A stretch of 64,000 bases of DNA. Origin: Prorocentrum cordatum. Taxonomy: Eukaryota > Sar > Dinophyceae > Prorocentrales > Prorocentraceae. The DNA lies in contig CAUYUJ010009824.1 in NCBI GenBank assembly GCA_963575745.1, positions 167,975 to 231,974 of the forward strand, read 5' to 3'. Numbering within the stretch: position 1 is the first letter of the stretch; every line of letters starts with the position of its first letter. Below, one piece after another: positions 53,530 to 63,010 of this stretch. A program made the position numbers and the translations under genes. The notes under the pieces were generated by a model, which saw only the letters and a program-made list of their open reading frames with translations, was not told the origin of the DNA and ran no database searches.

Positions 53530-54586
53530 GCGGTGCAGCCACTGCAAGACATGCGAGTACAACGATCGCCTGCAGTCGAACGACAATCGATGCCCACGTT
53601 GTGCTCACAAAGTTCGGTTATTCGTTCACAAGCCCAGTCGGTCGAGGTCTCCCAGTGCGGAGCGAGGCGACCGGCACGTGCACTTCGAGGACGACAAGGT
53701 CGGCACCCCGCGAGGCGGTCGCCGCGGCGGCCAGGGTGGCAAGGCCACTCAGCAGCAGGAGGTCGCGGCGCTGCTGGAGCAGGCTTTGGCCCAGTCAGCC
53801 GATGCCGAGCTCAAGGCGGTGCTGAAGGCGCAGAAGGAGCGGCTCGCCAGCCTGGCAGCCGCCTCAGCACCCTCGGACGTCGACCAGGTCAAGCAGGCCG
53901 ACGGGGCGCTCAAGGCGGCGACCAACAGGCACGGCCAGCTCGCGTAGCAGGTCATGCGCCTGCGCAAGCAGCTGGCCACAGCCGAGCAGAAGGAGCAGAG
54001 CGCGGCTCTGGAGGTGGCCAAGTGCGAGGCCACCAAGAAGGCAGCCACAGCAGCACTCGCCAAGGGTGCTGGTTTCCGCCCGTCGCCCAAGGAGGCCGAC
54101 TCCGAGGCTGCGTGCTTCGGGCTCAACCTCAACGAGGAGCTCTTCGCCTCTTTCGAGCAGTGGGACTGCGACGAGACGGAGAAGGCCAAACTCAGGGCTC
54201 TCAAGGAGGAGCTCGAGGCCTATCGGACCACCATCCAGGCGAAGGACGCGGAGTGGAAGTCTTTCGTCGATCGTGTCAAGAGCGAGCAGAAGGCGGTGCA
54301 GGAGCGCATGGCCAAGAAGCGGCGCGGGGCTGACGGCACCGCTGCGGGTGCTGGCGACGGCGGCGGCATCGGCACCGCAGCCGCGGGCGCGGGCGAGGCC
54401 GCCACGCCCCCTGCGGCCGCGGGCGCAGCCGCCGCCGAGGCCACCCAGGCCGACGACGAGACACTCAAGAAGGAAGCTGAGCGTCTGTCGAGGGCGCGCT
54501 TCGCGGCGCAGGAGGCTGCTGCCAAGGAGAAGGAGGCTGCCGCCCAGGCCGCCAAGCAGAGCGGCGACGGGGTGGCCGCTTCATGA
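53530..54586 (+). pseudogene. LINE ORF1 (zinc finger plus coiled coil) with an in-frame TAG
   Basis: Begins with WSRCSHCKTCEYNDR and, eight residues later, RCPRC: a Cys4+ finger of the W-C-x2-C...N...C-x2-C kind, similar to RanBP2-type fingers. It continues with a basic SRSRSPSAE patch, then long Ala/Lys/Glu/Gln helices (EVAALLEQALAQSADAELKA; LRALKEELEAYRTTIQAKD) that should form coiled coil, and an Ala-rich end. Nucleic-acid binding and self-assembly, as in LINE ORF1 proteins, is the likely role. TAG at 53945-53947 interrupts the helical part with no frame change. The start is not defined because the frame opens inside the CCT tract; the ATG at 53524 is in another frame. ORF2 follows in the same frame after about 190 bp. 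Confidence 0.55.
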
Positions 54587-54780
54587 CTAGGTTCCACAAC
54601 TACTACGAGGGCGTCTTCGCAGGCGCCAGGGGCTCCCAGTATGACGGGTACTGGTACCACAACTTCGGGATCTGAGGAGTGCAGTACGTCCGTGGCGACA
54701 TCTACTGCGTCTCCGTCTGCAGCCACCACTTCGACGTCGACAGCGACTACGAGTGATGCTGCTCGGTCATTTTTCTTCCT

Positions 54781-56622
54781 TTTTTTTTGTTTTGCGAACG
54801 TGAGCTGCATGGGCGATAAGGCTTGGGGGCACATCCGTCTCTTGCAGCGCTCGTCGTATGATTATATGTCACTTTGTGAGACACACACTTTGCCAGCAGC
54901 AGTTGTAGGTTGGAAAAAGAAGGCCCAACAATGCTCGCTCAAGCTTCTTGTCAATCCAGCTAGGCCAAAGGCCAAGCTCAATCAGCAGAGCTGCGATGGA
55001 GGGTAATTCTTCTATGCTAAGAATCACTTGCCTGTTCAGGTGTTGGACGCTGCGAAGTCAGCGCGCGGATTGCGAGCAGATCGCGGTTCGGCTTTCGACG
55101 GGTTTCTCCCAGTGGTCCTGCACCTAAAAGGGTTCTCCCTGGTCTATATCGTGTTCTACGGACACTCGTCTATAGGTTTTCGGGACCAGAATGTTTCGCG
55201 GTTTGGTAAGCTTGCCAGTCTAGTCGCCAGTCTGCAATTGCCCTGGGTCATTGCAGCAGATTGGAATTTTAGCCCCAGCGCCCTGGTTAAAACTGGCTTT
55301 CTGGAGCGCACTGGGGGGCTGATTTTGTGTAGCAATGCCGATTTCACTTGCACTCCTGGGGGGGATCAGAAGCCATCTCACCTCGACTATCTGGTGGTTT
55401 GCTTTTCAGCTAGGGCGTACATTCGGGCTGTCGCTGCTGTTTGTGCCGTCCCATGGAAACCACACATCGGATTGTGCATCGAGTTAGTGGCGACTGGCAG
55501 TCAACTTTCCGCCCGCTTTCTCGAGCTCCCCCCGAGGCTTCCCCGAGCCCCCAGGCCGTCGAAGCAGGCGGTCGGGGGGCCCAAGTCCAGTGTAAATAAG
55601 GCCAAGAGGGATCTCGCTAGGCAGGCTGCTCGTGAGAAGAGGCATGCGAAAATCCGAGAATGGTTTGGAGAGAGTTTAGAGCCCCGTCGGCAGGAAGGTG
55701 ATGAGAGCCAGGAGGGTACAGACGACGAGACCGACAAGGCCTCGGAGGCCTCCAGCGACCATCGCGCCGCCGATTGGGACAACATCTCCGAGTACGACCC
55801 GTGGGCTGACGAGAGCAACTTCACCACTGTTGCGCCGCCCGCGGCCCCGCTTGCTCCTGTATTGCACGCCTCTCTCACAGTCGAGTCTCACGCAGCCGCA
55901 CCTCAGCCTCAGGAGACCGAGCGCCCCCCGAGCACAGCACCCAGCCCTGCAGATGGAGAGGTCCACGGGTCTCACGCCTCGGAGGTGTTGTCTCAATCGG
56001 TGAGCTCAGGGTCCCCCGTGGAGTTTTCTGTCAGCGGTGAAACCTGGGTGCAAGCGAGGAAAAACGTCGGGTTCGTCCCGTGCGCTGCCTGCCTGCCTGC
56101 TGATGCCGTTGCCAACTCCGCAGCTTTTTGGCTCGCGTCCCAGGACTCGGCAGCCCCACACATCAGTGCACTTTATTGTAGCTGGGTCCGCACGGTGGAA
56201 GAGGCAGTCCACGCCCACCACCAGCAGGCCACCCCATCCTTGTCGCGAGGGCAGGCGGCGAGTTTTCGCATCGGCACGGTGCAGCAGTCAACGGCTCAGA
56301 GGCTGGAACCGCTGCACGACAAGGTCTGTGGGTGGTGGACACGGCTAGCCACCGCACTTTCGGCTCTGCTCCAACATCGTCGTCGGGACAACGGTTGCAA
56401 GCAGCAGGGCATCCTTATTCAGGCTATCGGCGCGCTCCAAAGGACCATACCTGAGGAGGCGCATCGAGTACTTCGGAGGCGGGACCCCCACACCTGGTCA
56501 CAGTGGAAGCTGTTTCTGCAAGTGGTGGTGTCAGGCGATCCCTACGAGGCAGACTTATCGAGTGGTTGCGACTTCGCCAACAAGCTTGCCAAGCGAAGTC
56601 AGCAGCGAGCAATGCATCGATC
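54781..56622 (+). pseudogene. LINE ORF2, 5' part: APE-type endonuclease and linker
   Basis: Endonuclease/exonuclease/phosphatase fold: SYDYMSLCETHTL (the Glu metal ligand), an in-frame TAA at 55004-55006, SLVYIVFYGHSS, VIAADWNFSP (Asp/Asn motif) and PSHLDYLVVC. Then comes WKPHIGLCIE, where the final His is in a WxPH setting instead of DH. A basic and acidic linker of about 250 residues follows, with an SH..C-free helical end (CDFANKLAKRSQQRA). The frame is cut after codon 56621-56623 by the DIRS-like element. The 3' part resumes at 63011. The enzyme would nick target DNA to prime reverse transcription. The TAA and the insertion make this copy inactive. Confidence 0.7.
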
Positions 56623-56781
56623 TGGGTGTGCGTAGCACGATAATGACGTGCTGAGGCTTTTCGTGTGTCGGGCCCCGAATACCCCTCCATGTCCACCTAA
56701 ACGGTAACCGTCTCAGCCTGACGGTCTTCTGCAACGCGGTATATGCAACCGTTTGTGCTCAAGCCTCGCTTTTCTTCATCA
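56623..56781 (+). repeat. Left 159-bp direct repeat of the DIRS-like element
   Basis: TGGGTGTGCGTAGCACGATA to CCTCGCTTTTCTTCATCA. By eye it is identical to 62852-63010. Gag starts 11 bp after it. Confidence 0.9.
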
Positions 56782-56791
56782 GAAGGTTGCG

Positions 56792-58162
56792 ATGCGCGCC
56801 GCCCTGGCCGTGCTGAGGCTGCTCGCGTCGCTGGAGCAGCGGAGCCGCGAGTCTGGCGGGCCGCTCGGCCGCGCGCAGTTGCTCGGGCGCCCGCAGGAGG
56901 CCGCCGAGAACCTCTCGGGGAACGCGCAGGTTGTGGCCGAGTGCCCGCCGTCGCTGACGGCAGAGTGCCCCCGCGCCCCGTTTGGGGCCTGTCCCGCGGA
57001 GGCGGAGTCGGGGCCCCCCTTGGCGGGCGAGATCGCGGGGCACCAGGCGTCGGCGCTCATCGGGCAGCTGGGTGACGCCAGCTGCGTCGAGGTGTTGGCG
57101 AGGAGGTTGCCCGAGGGGTGGTTCCTGGAGCAGCGCGGCGGGTCGTTCTCGGCCGCGGAGTTCGCACGTGAGCGGATCCCAGAGCGGTCGGTAGGGCTGA
57201 AGGACGCGGAGGCGGATGGGGACCTGTATCATGAGCGGATGCTGCCTGGGCCCGTCGGCGTCGGCGGCTCGGGACAGAGCACGATCTGGCGCGGCTTGGC
57301 GCCCGATCTCATGGATTACGAGGAGCAGTACGGCGAAGGGAACATGGATGTGAAGCAGTTCGTGGTGATGAGCAGCGACGTGGAGGTGCCTCGACCTTCG
57401 CGGGAGTACTTCTACAAGTTCGACCCCGAGGACTACCCGACCAAGTGGAGGATGCGGCGGGAGCTATCGGCGAGCATGGCGGCTTACGAGGAGCTGAGGG
57501 CCGTGGCGCCTGCCGAGCCGCGGACGCTGTCGGCCGAAGGCGGGAGTGTGCCCACCCGATGCCTGCCGTTGCGAGGAGCCGCCCATGGCGCCCGTGCTGA
57601 GGACGTGGCAGTGGTCGCTGACGACGGGGCTCGGACCCCGCTGCTAGAGGCGCCCGAGGATCATAGCTGGATGATTGCGGAGGTGGAGAACGACGACTAC
57701 CACTGCGGGGACACGATCGAGCTGCGAGAGGGGGACATCACACACAACAAGGGCGTCGGTTTCGCCTACGTGAAGGGCTTTTATTCGAAGGTGATTTTGA
57801 TGAGACGCTCGGAGACCGAGGCTTTCAAGAAGCGCGGGCTGGCGGCTGACCAGGAGGAGGATGTCTGCAGTGGCCGGGCCGCCCCGAACTGGAGGCTCGC
57901 GAACGAGTACGAGGGCGGGTGGTCAGGGCTCGAGGCGGTGGACTCTGGATTCCGCTCGAGAGGGATCCGCCGCCACGAGGACGAGCACGACAGTTACGTG
58001 ACCAAGACCAAGGCCCTGAGCGGCGGCGCTATGCCCGAGGAGGCGGAAGACCAAGTTGGAGGGGACGCCGGCGACGGCCGCGGTCGCGGTCGAGGTCGTG
58101 GGCGCGCAGAAGGACGCGGGACAGCACGTGGAGGGCGTGGTGTGCCCGCGGAGACGCCATGA
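56792..58162 (+). CDS. Gag-like protein of the DIRS-like element
   Basis: About 456 codons from the first in-frame ATG at 56792, just inside the left repeat. The upstream TTG-initiated extension lies in the repeat and is less likely. The N-terminal third is Ala/Leu/Arg helical. The middle has EYFYKFDPEDYPTKWRMRRE and EDHSWMIAEVENDDYHCGD. The C-terminus is a run of RGRG that should bind nucleic acid. No retroviral CCHC knuckle is present. The stop overlaps the ATG of the next frame as ATGA (58159-58162), an arrangement suited to reinitiation. Assignment as Gag rests on position and the RG-rich tail. Confidence 0.6.
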   Translation: MRAALAVLRLLASLEQRSRESGGPLGRAQLLGRPQEAAENLSGNAQVVAECPPSLTAECPRAPFGACPAEAESGPPLAGEIAGHQASALIGQLGDASCVEVLARRLPEGWFLEQRGGSFSAAEFARERIPERSVGLKDAEADGDLYHERMLPGPVGVGGSGQSTIWRGLAPDLMDYEEQYGEGNMDVKQFVVMSSDVEVPRPSREYFYKFDPEDYPTKWRMRRELSASMAAYEELRAVAPAEPRTLSAEGGSVPTRCLPLRGAAHGARAEDVAVVADDGARTPLLEAPEDHSWMIAEVENDDYHCGDTIELREGDITHNKGVGFAYVKGFYSKVILMRRSETEAFKKRGLAADQEEDVCSGRAAPNWRLANEYEGGWSGLEAVDSGFRSRGIRRHEDEHDSYVTKTKALSGGAMPEEAEDQVGGDAGDGRGRGRGRGRAEGRGTARGGRGVPAETP

Positions 58163-61100
58163 TGATGGAGACGGGCCGCGACGAGAAGTCCCCGCGTCGC
58201 GGCCTGTTGAGCGTTGGGGACGGGCCGTGCCAGGCGGCCCCAGGGAGGCGGCGGCTCTTTCCGCTCCCTCCCTTGCATGTCGACCCAGTTTGCAGGGTCG
58301 GGCGATCCAAGAAGCAACAGCGGAGGGATCGCGCTCGTGAGGTTCTTCCCTCGCTGGTGGCGGAGGCTACCGATGCACTTAATTGGATGAGCGGGCACCG
58401 CGTCGACGACACGGAGGGCGGCATCGCGACGACCTTCGGCCTGGCGTCGGAGATGGCGGATTCTACGAGACGTTACCTGGAAGGGCTGGCCCAGCTCCAG
58501 CAGCCCAGTAGCGAGAAGGCTCGACATCTCACCACGGAGGCGGCCCTGATGGAGTTGCTCCGAGGGAGGGGCGGTGGGTACACCGACGCTGACCCCTCCT
58601 CAACGGCTCTGGCCCCTTTCAGGCATGACCTGGTGTCACTGCCCTCGAACACAAATGACTGTAAGATGATCGAGGAGCTCGTTGGCGCCCGAGGTCGGTA
58701 TTTTCTGGAGGGGGAAGGAGAGCGAATGCGCCTGGCTGCTGATGAACAATTAACTGAGGCTCAGTTGCATGATATTCCTTGCTACGTTGATCCCGCCCTG
58801 ACGCGGAATCGGAGGAGGTACGTTCGCTTTTTGAAGGATCTGCACGGCAGGGGGCTCGTGAAGTTCTCGACGCGTTGTCGCGAGAAGGTCGGGCTGTTCT
58901 TCGTGAAGAAGAAGTCGGGGCAGCTCAGAATGATACTGGATGCCCGCAGGACGAACGCGCATTTTCGACCTCCCCCACACGTGAGTCTCCTGACTGCTGA
59001 GGGCCTCGGTAACATCGAGGTCGAGGGGGACCTGGGGGGCGCGCCGCAGCTAGCGGTCGGAACCGTGGACGTCTCCGACGCCTTCCACCGCATGAAGATG
59101 CCCGACTACCTGTGCGAGTACTTTGGCCTCCCGTCGGTGTTGGCATCGGAGATCGGGGTGCACCGCGTGCAGGGTGTCGAGGTGGAGCCTAGCTCAGAGG
59201 TGGTGCCGCTAGCGGCCGCGTTGCCCATGGGGTTCACTTGGTCGCTCTTTTTCGCCCAGGACATCGACGAGGAGGCCACCGCCGCGGTGATCGACAGGTG
59301 TGAGCTGCTGGTGGATCACGGGCGGCCTTTGCTGCTTCGCTGCCTCCGAGACGGGGCTCAGATCCGGCACTACGTGTACGTGGACAACGTGGGCGTGTTC
59401 GGCGGGGGGCGAAGAATAGTCGAGGAGACCATGGAGCGCCTGGTGAGTAGCTTCGAGTCCCGCGGGCTCAAGACGCACGAGCTGGAGATCACGGAGGGAG
59501 AGATCGAAGCCCTGGGCGTGGTGCTGGACGCCAACCGCCGCCACACCCGCCTTAGCTGTAAGCGTTTCTGGCGGCTTCGGCAGGGGATGCGCGGGCTGCT
59601 TCGGCGTAGACTCGTGAGTGGGCAGGCCGTTGAGATCGTGGTCGGCCACTGCACCTTCGCGGGACTGATACGGCGGGAGTCACTCACCTGCTTCAGCGCC
59701 GTCTACAGCTTCATACAGAGCAACTACTACGCGCCCGTTGAGCTCTGGACGAGCGTTCGGCAGGAGCTGAAGTGCTTTCTGGGCCTGATGATCACGCTGG
59801 TGGCGTCGTGGGAGCTGGACTGGAACGGCATTGCCTGCGCCACGGACGCCTGCGCGGAGGGCTTCGGCGTATGCTTACGCTCGCTGGGGGTCAGTACTAC
59901 CTCCCGCTATGGGCGAGTGCGTGAGCGCGATCGTTTCAGGCACCCTGGGCACGTCCGTGCCCGTGAGGCCGCTTTGCTCGATTCGTGCCCGCTCCTGCAC
60001 CGTGACAGCCTCGAGGCCCTTGGGGCTGTAGGAGCCCAGGGGCTCGAGGCCTCTGCCGAGTTCGAGGAGATATCGGCCTCCGATTTGGCCGAGGATGCCT
60101 GGCACGTGTGCGGGGGATGGCCTTTCGTTTTTGAGGAAAATATTCTCCTGCTCGAAGCCCGCGCCTTGCTTATCGGCGCCGAGCGCATTCTCCTCTCTCG
60201 CCCTGGTCGCAATCTCAGACAGCTCCTGTTCTGTGATAATCTCGCGCTTGTGCTTTGCTGTGACAGATATCGCACCAGAAACTACAAGCTTTTGTTGATC
60301 CTTAGGAAGCTTGCGTGTCTTTGCCTCGCCAGGAATGTCCGCCTCACTGTCAGGTGGATCCCCTCGGAGCGAAACCCCGCGGACTGGCCCTCTCGGCTTT
60401 TTTCGCGCCCGCCGTCCCAGGGGGCCGCAAAAGGGCCTCGTGAGAGTCCCGGTGAGGTTTCTTTTCCTGCCCCCCCCGCGTCGAGCAAGGGGGAAGGTCA
60501 GCGTAGTTTTTTGAGAGCACGAAGTTTAACAAGTGACATGGAGGGGGAAAGGGAGCGAGACCATAGCCCTCGCATCGCACCCCATCGACGTCTTTTGAAG
60601 CTAGCCGAGTGTCTCAGGCCTCGTGGTGGGGCCCCCGAGCGCCCTAGTGTCGTGAGGCTTTTCGATTTTCTACCTCAGGTTGAGTCTGGTCGAGAGCACG
60701 TGCATCCGCCCTGCCCCCCGTCGGCAGGCGCTTTGGCTCAAAGAGCGCCTAGCATCCATAATGCTCGCTTCATACGCCTTTCTGATTGTATCCCTGTTCC
60801 TTCTCCGTCCGCCGCCCATGGGCGGCTCGGGCCGACCTCGTGTTGTTGGGGCGCTGGCAGGAGGTGTGGCGGACTGGCCGACGCCGAGGGCACCCGCCGC
60901 GCCGAGGCGGCGCAGGCGGACGCTGGCCCGCAGCCGCGCGGCGTTCGCAGCAGGACAGAGCCGCGGGCTGGTCAGGGTCCGTGGATGTCGCGGGACGCGG
61001 CGGGACGCGGTATTCCCCGCAGCCCCACCTCGCCTGGTCGATCAGACGGCCGACTGTCACGGCATCCTAAGGCCAGACACCAGTGGCTCGGCCCAGAAGC

Positions 61101-62664
61101 GCGGCGCGCTGTCCGACTCCATTTCGAGCGAGTCCGACGCGTCGGGCGAGCGCTCCGATCGTGCCCGCCGACCAGAGCGTCGCGGCAGGCGGCGCCTAGA
61201 GGGTTGGCTGCAGAAGGTGCTGGAGTGGGACGCGCAGCTGCGCGGGCTCGATATGCTGGAGCGGCGCGCCGTGGGGGTCCGCACCGAGAGGGCGTACGTG
61301 AAGGAGCTCACATCGTCTGCGGAGTGGGTCGAGGCCGACCGAACTCAGGAGGTGGACACCAGTTGCCTGGACGAGCTTCTGGTGATGTACTTCGAAGAGC
61401 TGGGGCTGAAAGGGGAGGCCCCGTCCAAAGGAACGAGGGACATTGCCTCGGCCAAGCACGTGATGCCGCATGTCGGGAAGGTCGGGCGCCAGGGCTGGCC
61501 TCGCAGCTGGCGGGCGCTCATGGGCTGGGTCAACGTGGCTCCGCCTCGGGCTCGCGTCCCTCAAACCCTCGCAGTCTGGACAGCCATCATCAGCGGCCTG
61601 GTTCAGGACGACCTCATAGCCCCGAACTCCGTGGCGGGCCTGTGGGGGGTGACGCTGGGCCCGTACGAGGAAGGAGTTGCCAACGAGGTGAGCATGTTCG
61701 TCCAGAGCTGCCTGCTGGACCACTCTTTCTGGCTGTCGCTCCACCCACTGTTGAAGGCCCTCGAGTCGCGGACGGATGGGGAGTGTCTCTGTCTTTCCAG
61801 CTACCCCGAGCTGGCCCGCTCGTTCAAGACCGTGGCAAGCCGCCTCAAGTTCGAGGGGGTACCATACCAGGCTCGGCACTCAGGAGCCTCCCGCGCCCGC
61901 TTCCGCGGGCTTCGGGACATGGCGGCCGTCAAGCGTCGCGGCGGCTGGGAGACATACAGGAGCTTTCAGAGGTACGAGAAGCCCGCGTGGATGAGCCTGT
62001 CCTGGGAGAGGCTGAGCGAGAATTTCAAGGCGCATACAAAGCTGTGCGAAGCTCGGCTCGAGGGAGTGCCCTTAGACGGGCAGGCCGTGCCCGTTTTCCC
62101 TTGAGCCGCGGCGTCGTGTCGCGCTGGATTTGCGTGTGGGGACCGCACAGTCGACAGATCGGGCGGTTGTTTCGCGCGTCAGGTTTCAAAGTCAGATGCT
62201 TGGATGGTGAGCGTCCCGACGCACTGTCCGCCAGATCCCTAGTGTGCGACCTCCAGCGTAAGCGTCTCCTAGGTGTTTTGATTGAGTCAGGTTTCAGCGC
62301 TTGCCACATGTCGCATGTCCAACGAGTCATGCGAGCGGCCGCCAAAGCGTTTGTGCCTTGGCTCGTCTTGCACTATGACACCTCAGCCGCGCTGAGGCCA
62401 GCCTTGCAAAAGCTTTCCGCCTGCGCTGCCGCTCGAGTAGATAACACACTCAGTGTTTTCGGCAGCCATCATCGTCTACCGTGGGTAGTTTTGTGTGGAG
62501 GGATCTCATCTCGAGATCTCGACGGGCTGCGGATCCATGGACCTCGAACCAGAAGGCACCCAGGCCCTCTGTGTTTGACCAGTTTTAAAATGCCCGTCTC
62601 TTTCGCTCGCTCGCTCGCGGTCGCCCTTTTATCCCCCATAAGGTCCCTTTATCTAAATGTGTGA
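58159..62664 (+). CDS. Pol of the DIRS-like element: RT and RNase H, with a further C-terminal domain
   Basis: ATGATGATG at 58159 is a better start than the far-upstream opening. Reverse transcriptase: FVKKKSGQLRMILDARRTN (about 58900), VDVSDAFHRMKMPDY (59065), LPMGFTWSLFFAQDID (59222) and YVYVDNVGVFGG (59373), with Asn replacing the second Asp as in many DIRS-type enzymes. RNase H: ATDACAEGFGV (59838), LLLEARALLIGAERIL (60150), LLFCDNLALVL (60225) and WIPSERNPADWPSRL (60355). The frame then stays open for 2.2 kb. From 60.8 to 62.1 kb it underlies the recombinase and looks non-coding. From about 62105 to 62664 it again looks coding (RLFRASGFKVRCLDGE), possibly a degenerate methyltransferase-like fold. 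How that part would be expressed is unknown. Confidence 0.75.
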   Translation: MMMETGRDEKSPRRGLLSVGDGPCQAAPGRRRLFPLPPLHVDPVCRVGRSKKQQRRDRAREVLPSLVAEATDALNWMSGHRVDDTEGGIATTFGLASEMADSTRRYLEGLAQLQQPSSEKARHLTTEAALMELLRGRGGGYTDADPSSTALAPFRHDLVSLPSNTNDCKMIEELVGARGRYFLEGEGERMRLAADEQLTEAQLHDIPCYVDPALTRNRRRYVRFLKDLHGRGLVKFSTRCREKVGLFFVKKKSGQLRMILDARRTNAHFRPPPHVSLLTAEGLGNIEVEGDLGGAPQLAVGTVDVSDAFHRMKMPDYLCEYFGLPSVLASEIGVHRVQGVEVEPSSEVVPLAAALPMGFTWSLFFAQDIDEEATAAVIDRCELLVDHGRPLLLRCLRDGAQIRHYVYVDNVGVFGGGRRIVEETMERLVSSFESRGLKTHELEITEGEIEALGVVLDANRRHTRLSCKRFWRLRQGMRGLLRRRLVSGQAVEIVVGHCTFAGLIRRESLTCFSAVYSFIQSNYYAPVELWTSVRQELKCFLGLMITLVASWELDWNGIACATDACAEGFGVCLRSLGVSTTSRYGRVRERDRFRHPGHVRAREAALLDSCPLLHRDSLEALGAVGAQGLEASAEFEEISASDLAEDAWHVCGGWPFVFEENILLLEARALLIGAERILLSRPGRNLRQLLFCDNLALVLCCDRYRTRNYKLLLILRKLACLCLARNVRLTVRWIPSERNPADWPSRLFSRPPSQGAAKGPRESPGEVSFPAPPASSKGEGQRSFLRARSLTSDMEGERERDHSPRIAPHRRLLKLAECLRPRGGAPERPSVVRLFDFLPQVESGREHVHPPCPPSAGALAQRAPSIHNARFIRLSDCIPVPSPSAAHGRLGPTSCCWGAGRRCGGLADAEGTRRAEAAQADAGPQPRGVRSRTEPRAGQGPWMSRDAAGRGIPRSPTSPGRSDGRLSRHPKARHQWLGPEARRAVRLHFERVRRVGRALRSCPPTRASRQAAPRGLAAEGAGVGRAAARARYAGAARRGGPHREGVREGAHIVCGVGRGRPNSGGGHQLPGRASGDVLRRAGAERGGPVQRNEGHCLGQARDAACREGRAPGLASQLAGAHGLGQRGSASGSRPSNPRSLDSHHQRPGSGRPHSPELRGGPVGGDAGPVRGRSCQRGEHVRPELPAGPLFLAVAPPTVEGPRVADGWGVSLSFQLPRAGPLVQDRGKPPQVRGGTIPGSALRSLPRPLPRASGHGGRQASRRLGDIQELSEVREARVDEPVLGEAEREFQGAYKAVRSSARGSALRRAGRARFPLSRGVVSRWICVWGPHSRQIGRLFRASGFKVRCLDGERPDALSARSLVCDLQRKRLLGVLIESGFSACHMSHVQRVMRAAAKAFVPWLVLHYDTSAALRPALQKLSACAAARVDNTLSVFGSHHRLPWVVLCGGISSRDLDGLRIHGPRTRRHPGPLCLTSFKMPVSFARSLAVALLSPIRSLYLNV
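60761..62104 (+). CDS. DIRS-type tyrosine recombinase
   Basis: About 447 codons from ATG 60761, in a frame overlapping Pol. The credible domain begins near 61190 (LQKVLEWDAQLRGLDMLERR, then RTERAYVKEL). The catalytic end is clear: PYQARHSGASRARFRGLRDM, AVKRRGGWETYRSFQRYEK. This gives the Arg-His box (RHSGAS), the RGGW box and the tyrosine nucleophile (codon near 61973). The first catalytic arginine, normally in an RPGE-like box, is not evident: the corresponding stretch reads VTLGPYEEGVANE. The enzyme would integrate a circular DNA copy without a target duplication. The N-terminal 140 residues are low-complexity and may not be translated. Confidence 0.75.
   Translation: MLASYAFLIVSLFLLRPPPMGGSGRPRVVGALAGGVADWPTPRAPAAPRRRRRTLARSRAAFAAGQSRGLVRVRGCRGTRRDAVFPAAPPRLVDQTADCHGILRPDTSGSAQKRGALSDSISSESDASGERSDRARRPERRGRRRLEGWLQKVLEWDAQLRGLDMLERRAVGVRTERAYVKELTSSAEWVEADRTQEVDTSCLDELLVMYFEELGLKGEAPSKGTRDIASAKHVMPHVGKVGRQGWPRSWRALMGWVNVAPPRARVPQTLAVWTAIISGLVQDDLIAPNSVAGLWGVTLGPYEEGVANEVSMFVQSCLLDHSFWLSLHPLLKALESRTDGECLCLSSYPELARSFKTVASRLKFEGVPYQARHSGASRARFRGLRDMAAVKRRGGWETYRSFQRYEKPAWMSLSWERLSENFKAHTKLCEARLEGVPLDGQAVPVFP
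62105..62664 (+). CDS. Post-recombinase domain, possible methyltransferase-like remnant (inside the Pol frame)
   Basis: Right after the recombinase stop, the Pol frame regains coding character for about 185 codons: WGPHSRQIGRLFRASGFKVR, CLDGE, ARSLVCDLQRKRLLGVLIES, then HRLPWVVLCGG and a basic tail. DIRS-type elements often end with a methyltransferase-type domain. A G..R..RASGFKVRCLD pattern could be a Rossmann-type strand-turn-strand, but the usual catalytic motifs are not visible. It could instead be a decayed or different domain. Confidence 0.35.
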
Positions 62665-62851
62665 ACTGGCCCACGCCAGCTTTGGGACAGAATTGGGGAG
62701 TGGAGCTTTTTGTGTCTGCCGTGCACGCTTGCCAGTCCGTGTCCACATTCATTTTGCCCGTCAGACTCCTGTCGGCAGTCCAGGCGGCGCTATGACTGCC
62801 AGAGTAAGTTACACAGATGCATTAGCCGCTAGAAAACGGATCGTCTCGTCA

Positions 62852-63010
62852 TGGGTGTGCGTAGCACGATAATGACGTGCTGAGGCTTTTCGTGTGTCGG
62901 GCCCCGAATACCCCTCCATGTCCACCTAAACGGTAACCGTCTCAGCCTGACGGTCTTCTGCAACGCGGTATATGCAACCGTTTGTGCTCAAGCCTCGCTT
63001 TTCTTCATCA
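62852..63010 (+). repeat. Right 159-bp direct repeat of the DIRS-like element
   Basis: Same 159 bp as 56623-56781, no mismatch found by eye. The interrupted LINE resumes at 63011. Confidence 0.9.

Larger units (their letters stand above)
56624..63010 (+). mobile_element. DIRS-like tyrosine-recombinase retrotransposon inserted in a LINE
   Basis: 6387 bp bounded by direct 159-bp repeats, carrying gag, RT/RNase H and a DIRS-type tyrosine recombinase. There is no target duplication, as expected for recombinase-mediated insertion. Excising exactly 6387 bp (3 x 2129) joins the LINE codon TCT to CCC in one frame. The apparent identity of the repeats points to a recent insertion. Whether the repeats are true direct ends or part of a split-repeat layout (Ngaro/PAT style) is open. 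Confidence 0.8.

Noticed and set aside
57919-58158. Upstream extension of the Pol frame
   Set aside because: Arg-rich shadow of the gag 3' end. The ATG cluster at 58159, overlapping the gag stop, is a better start.
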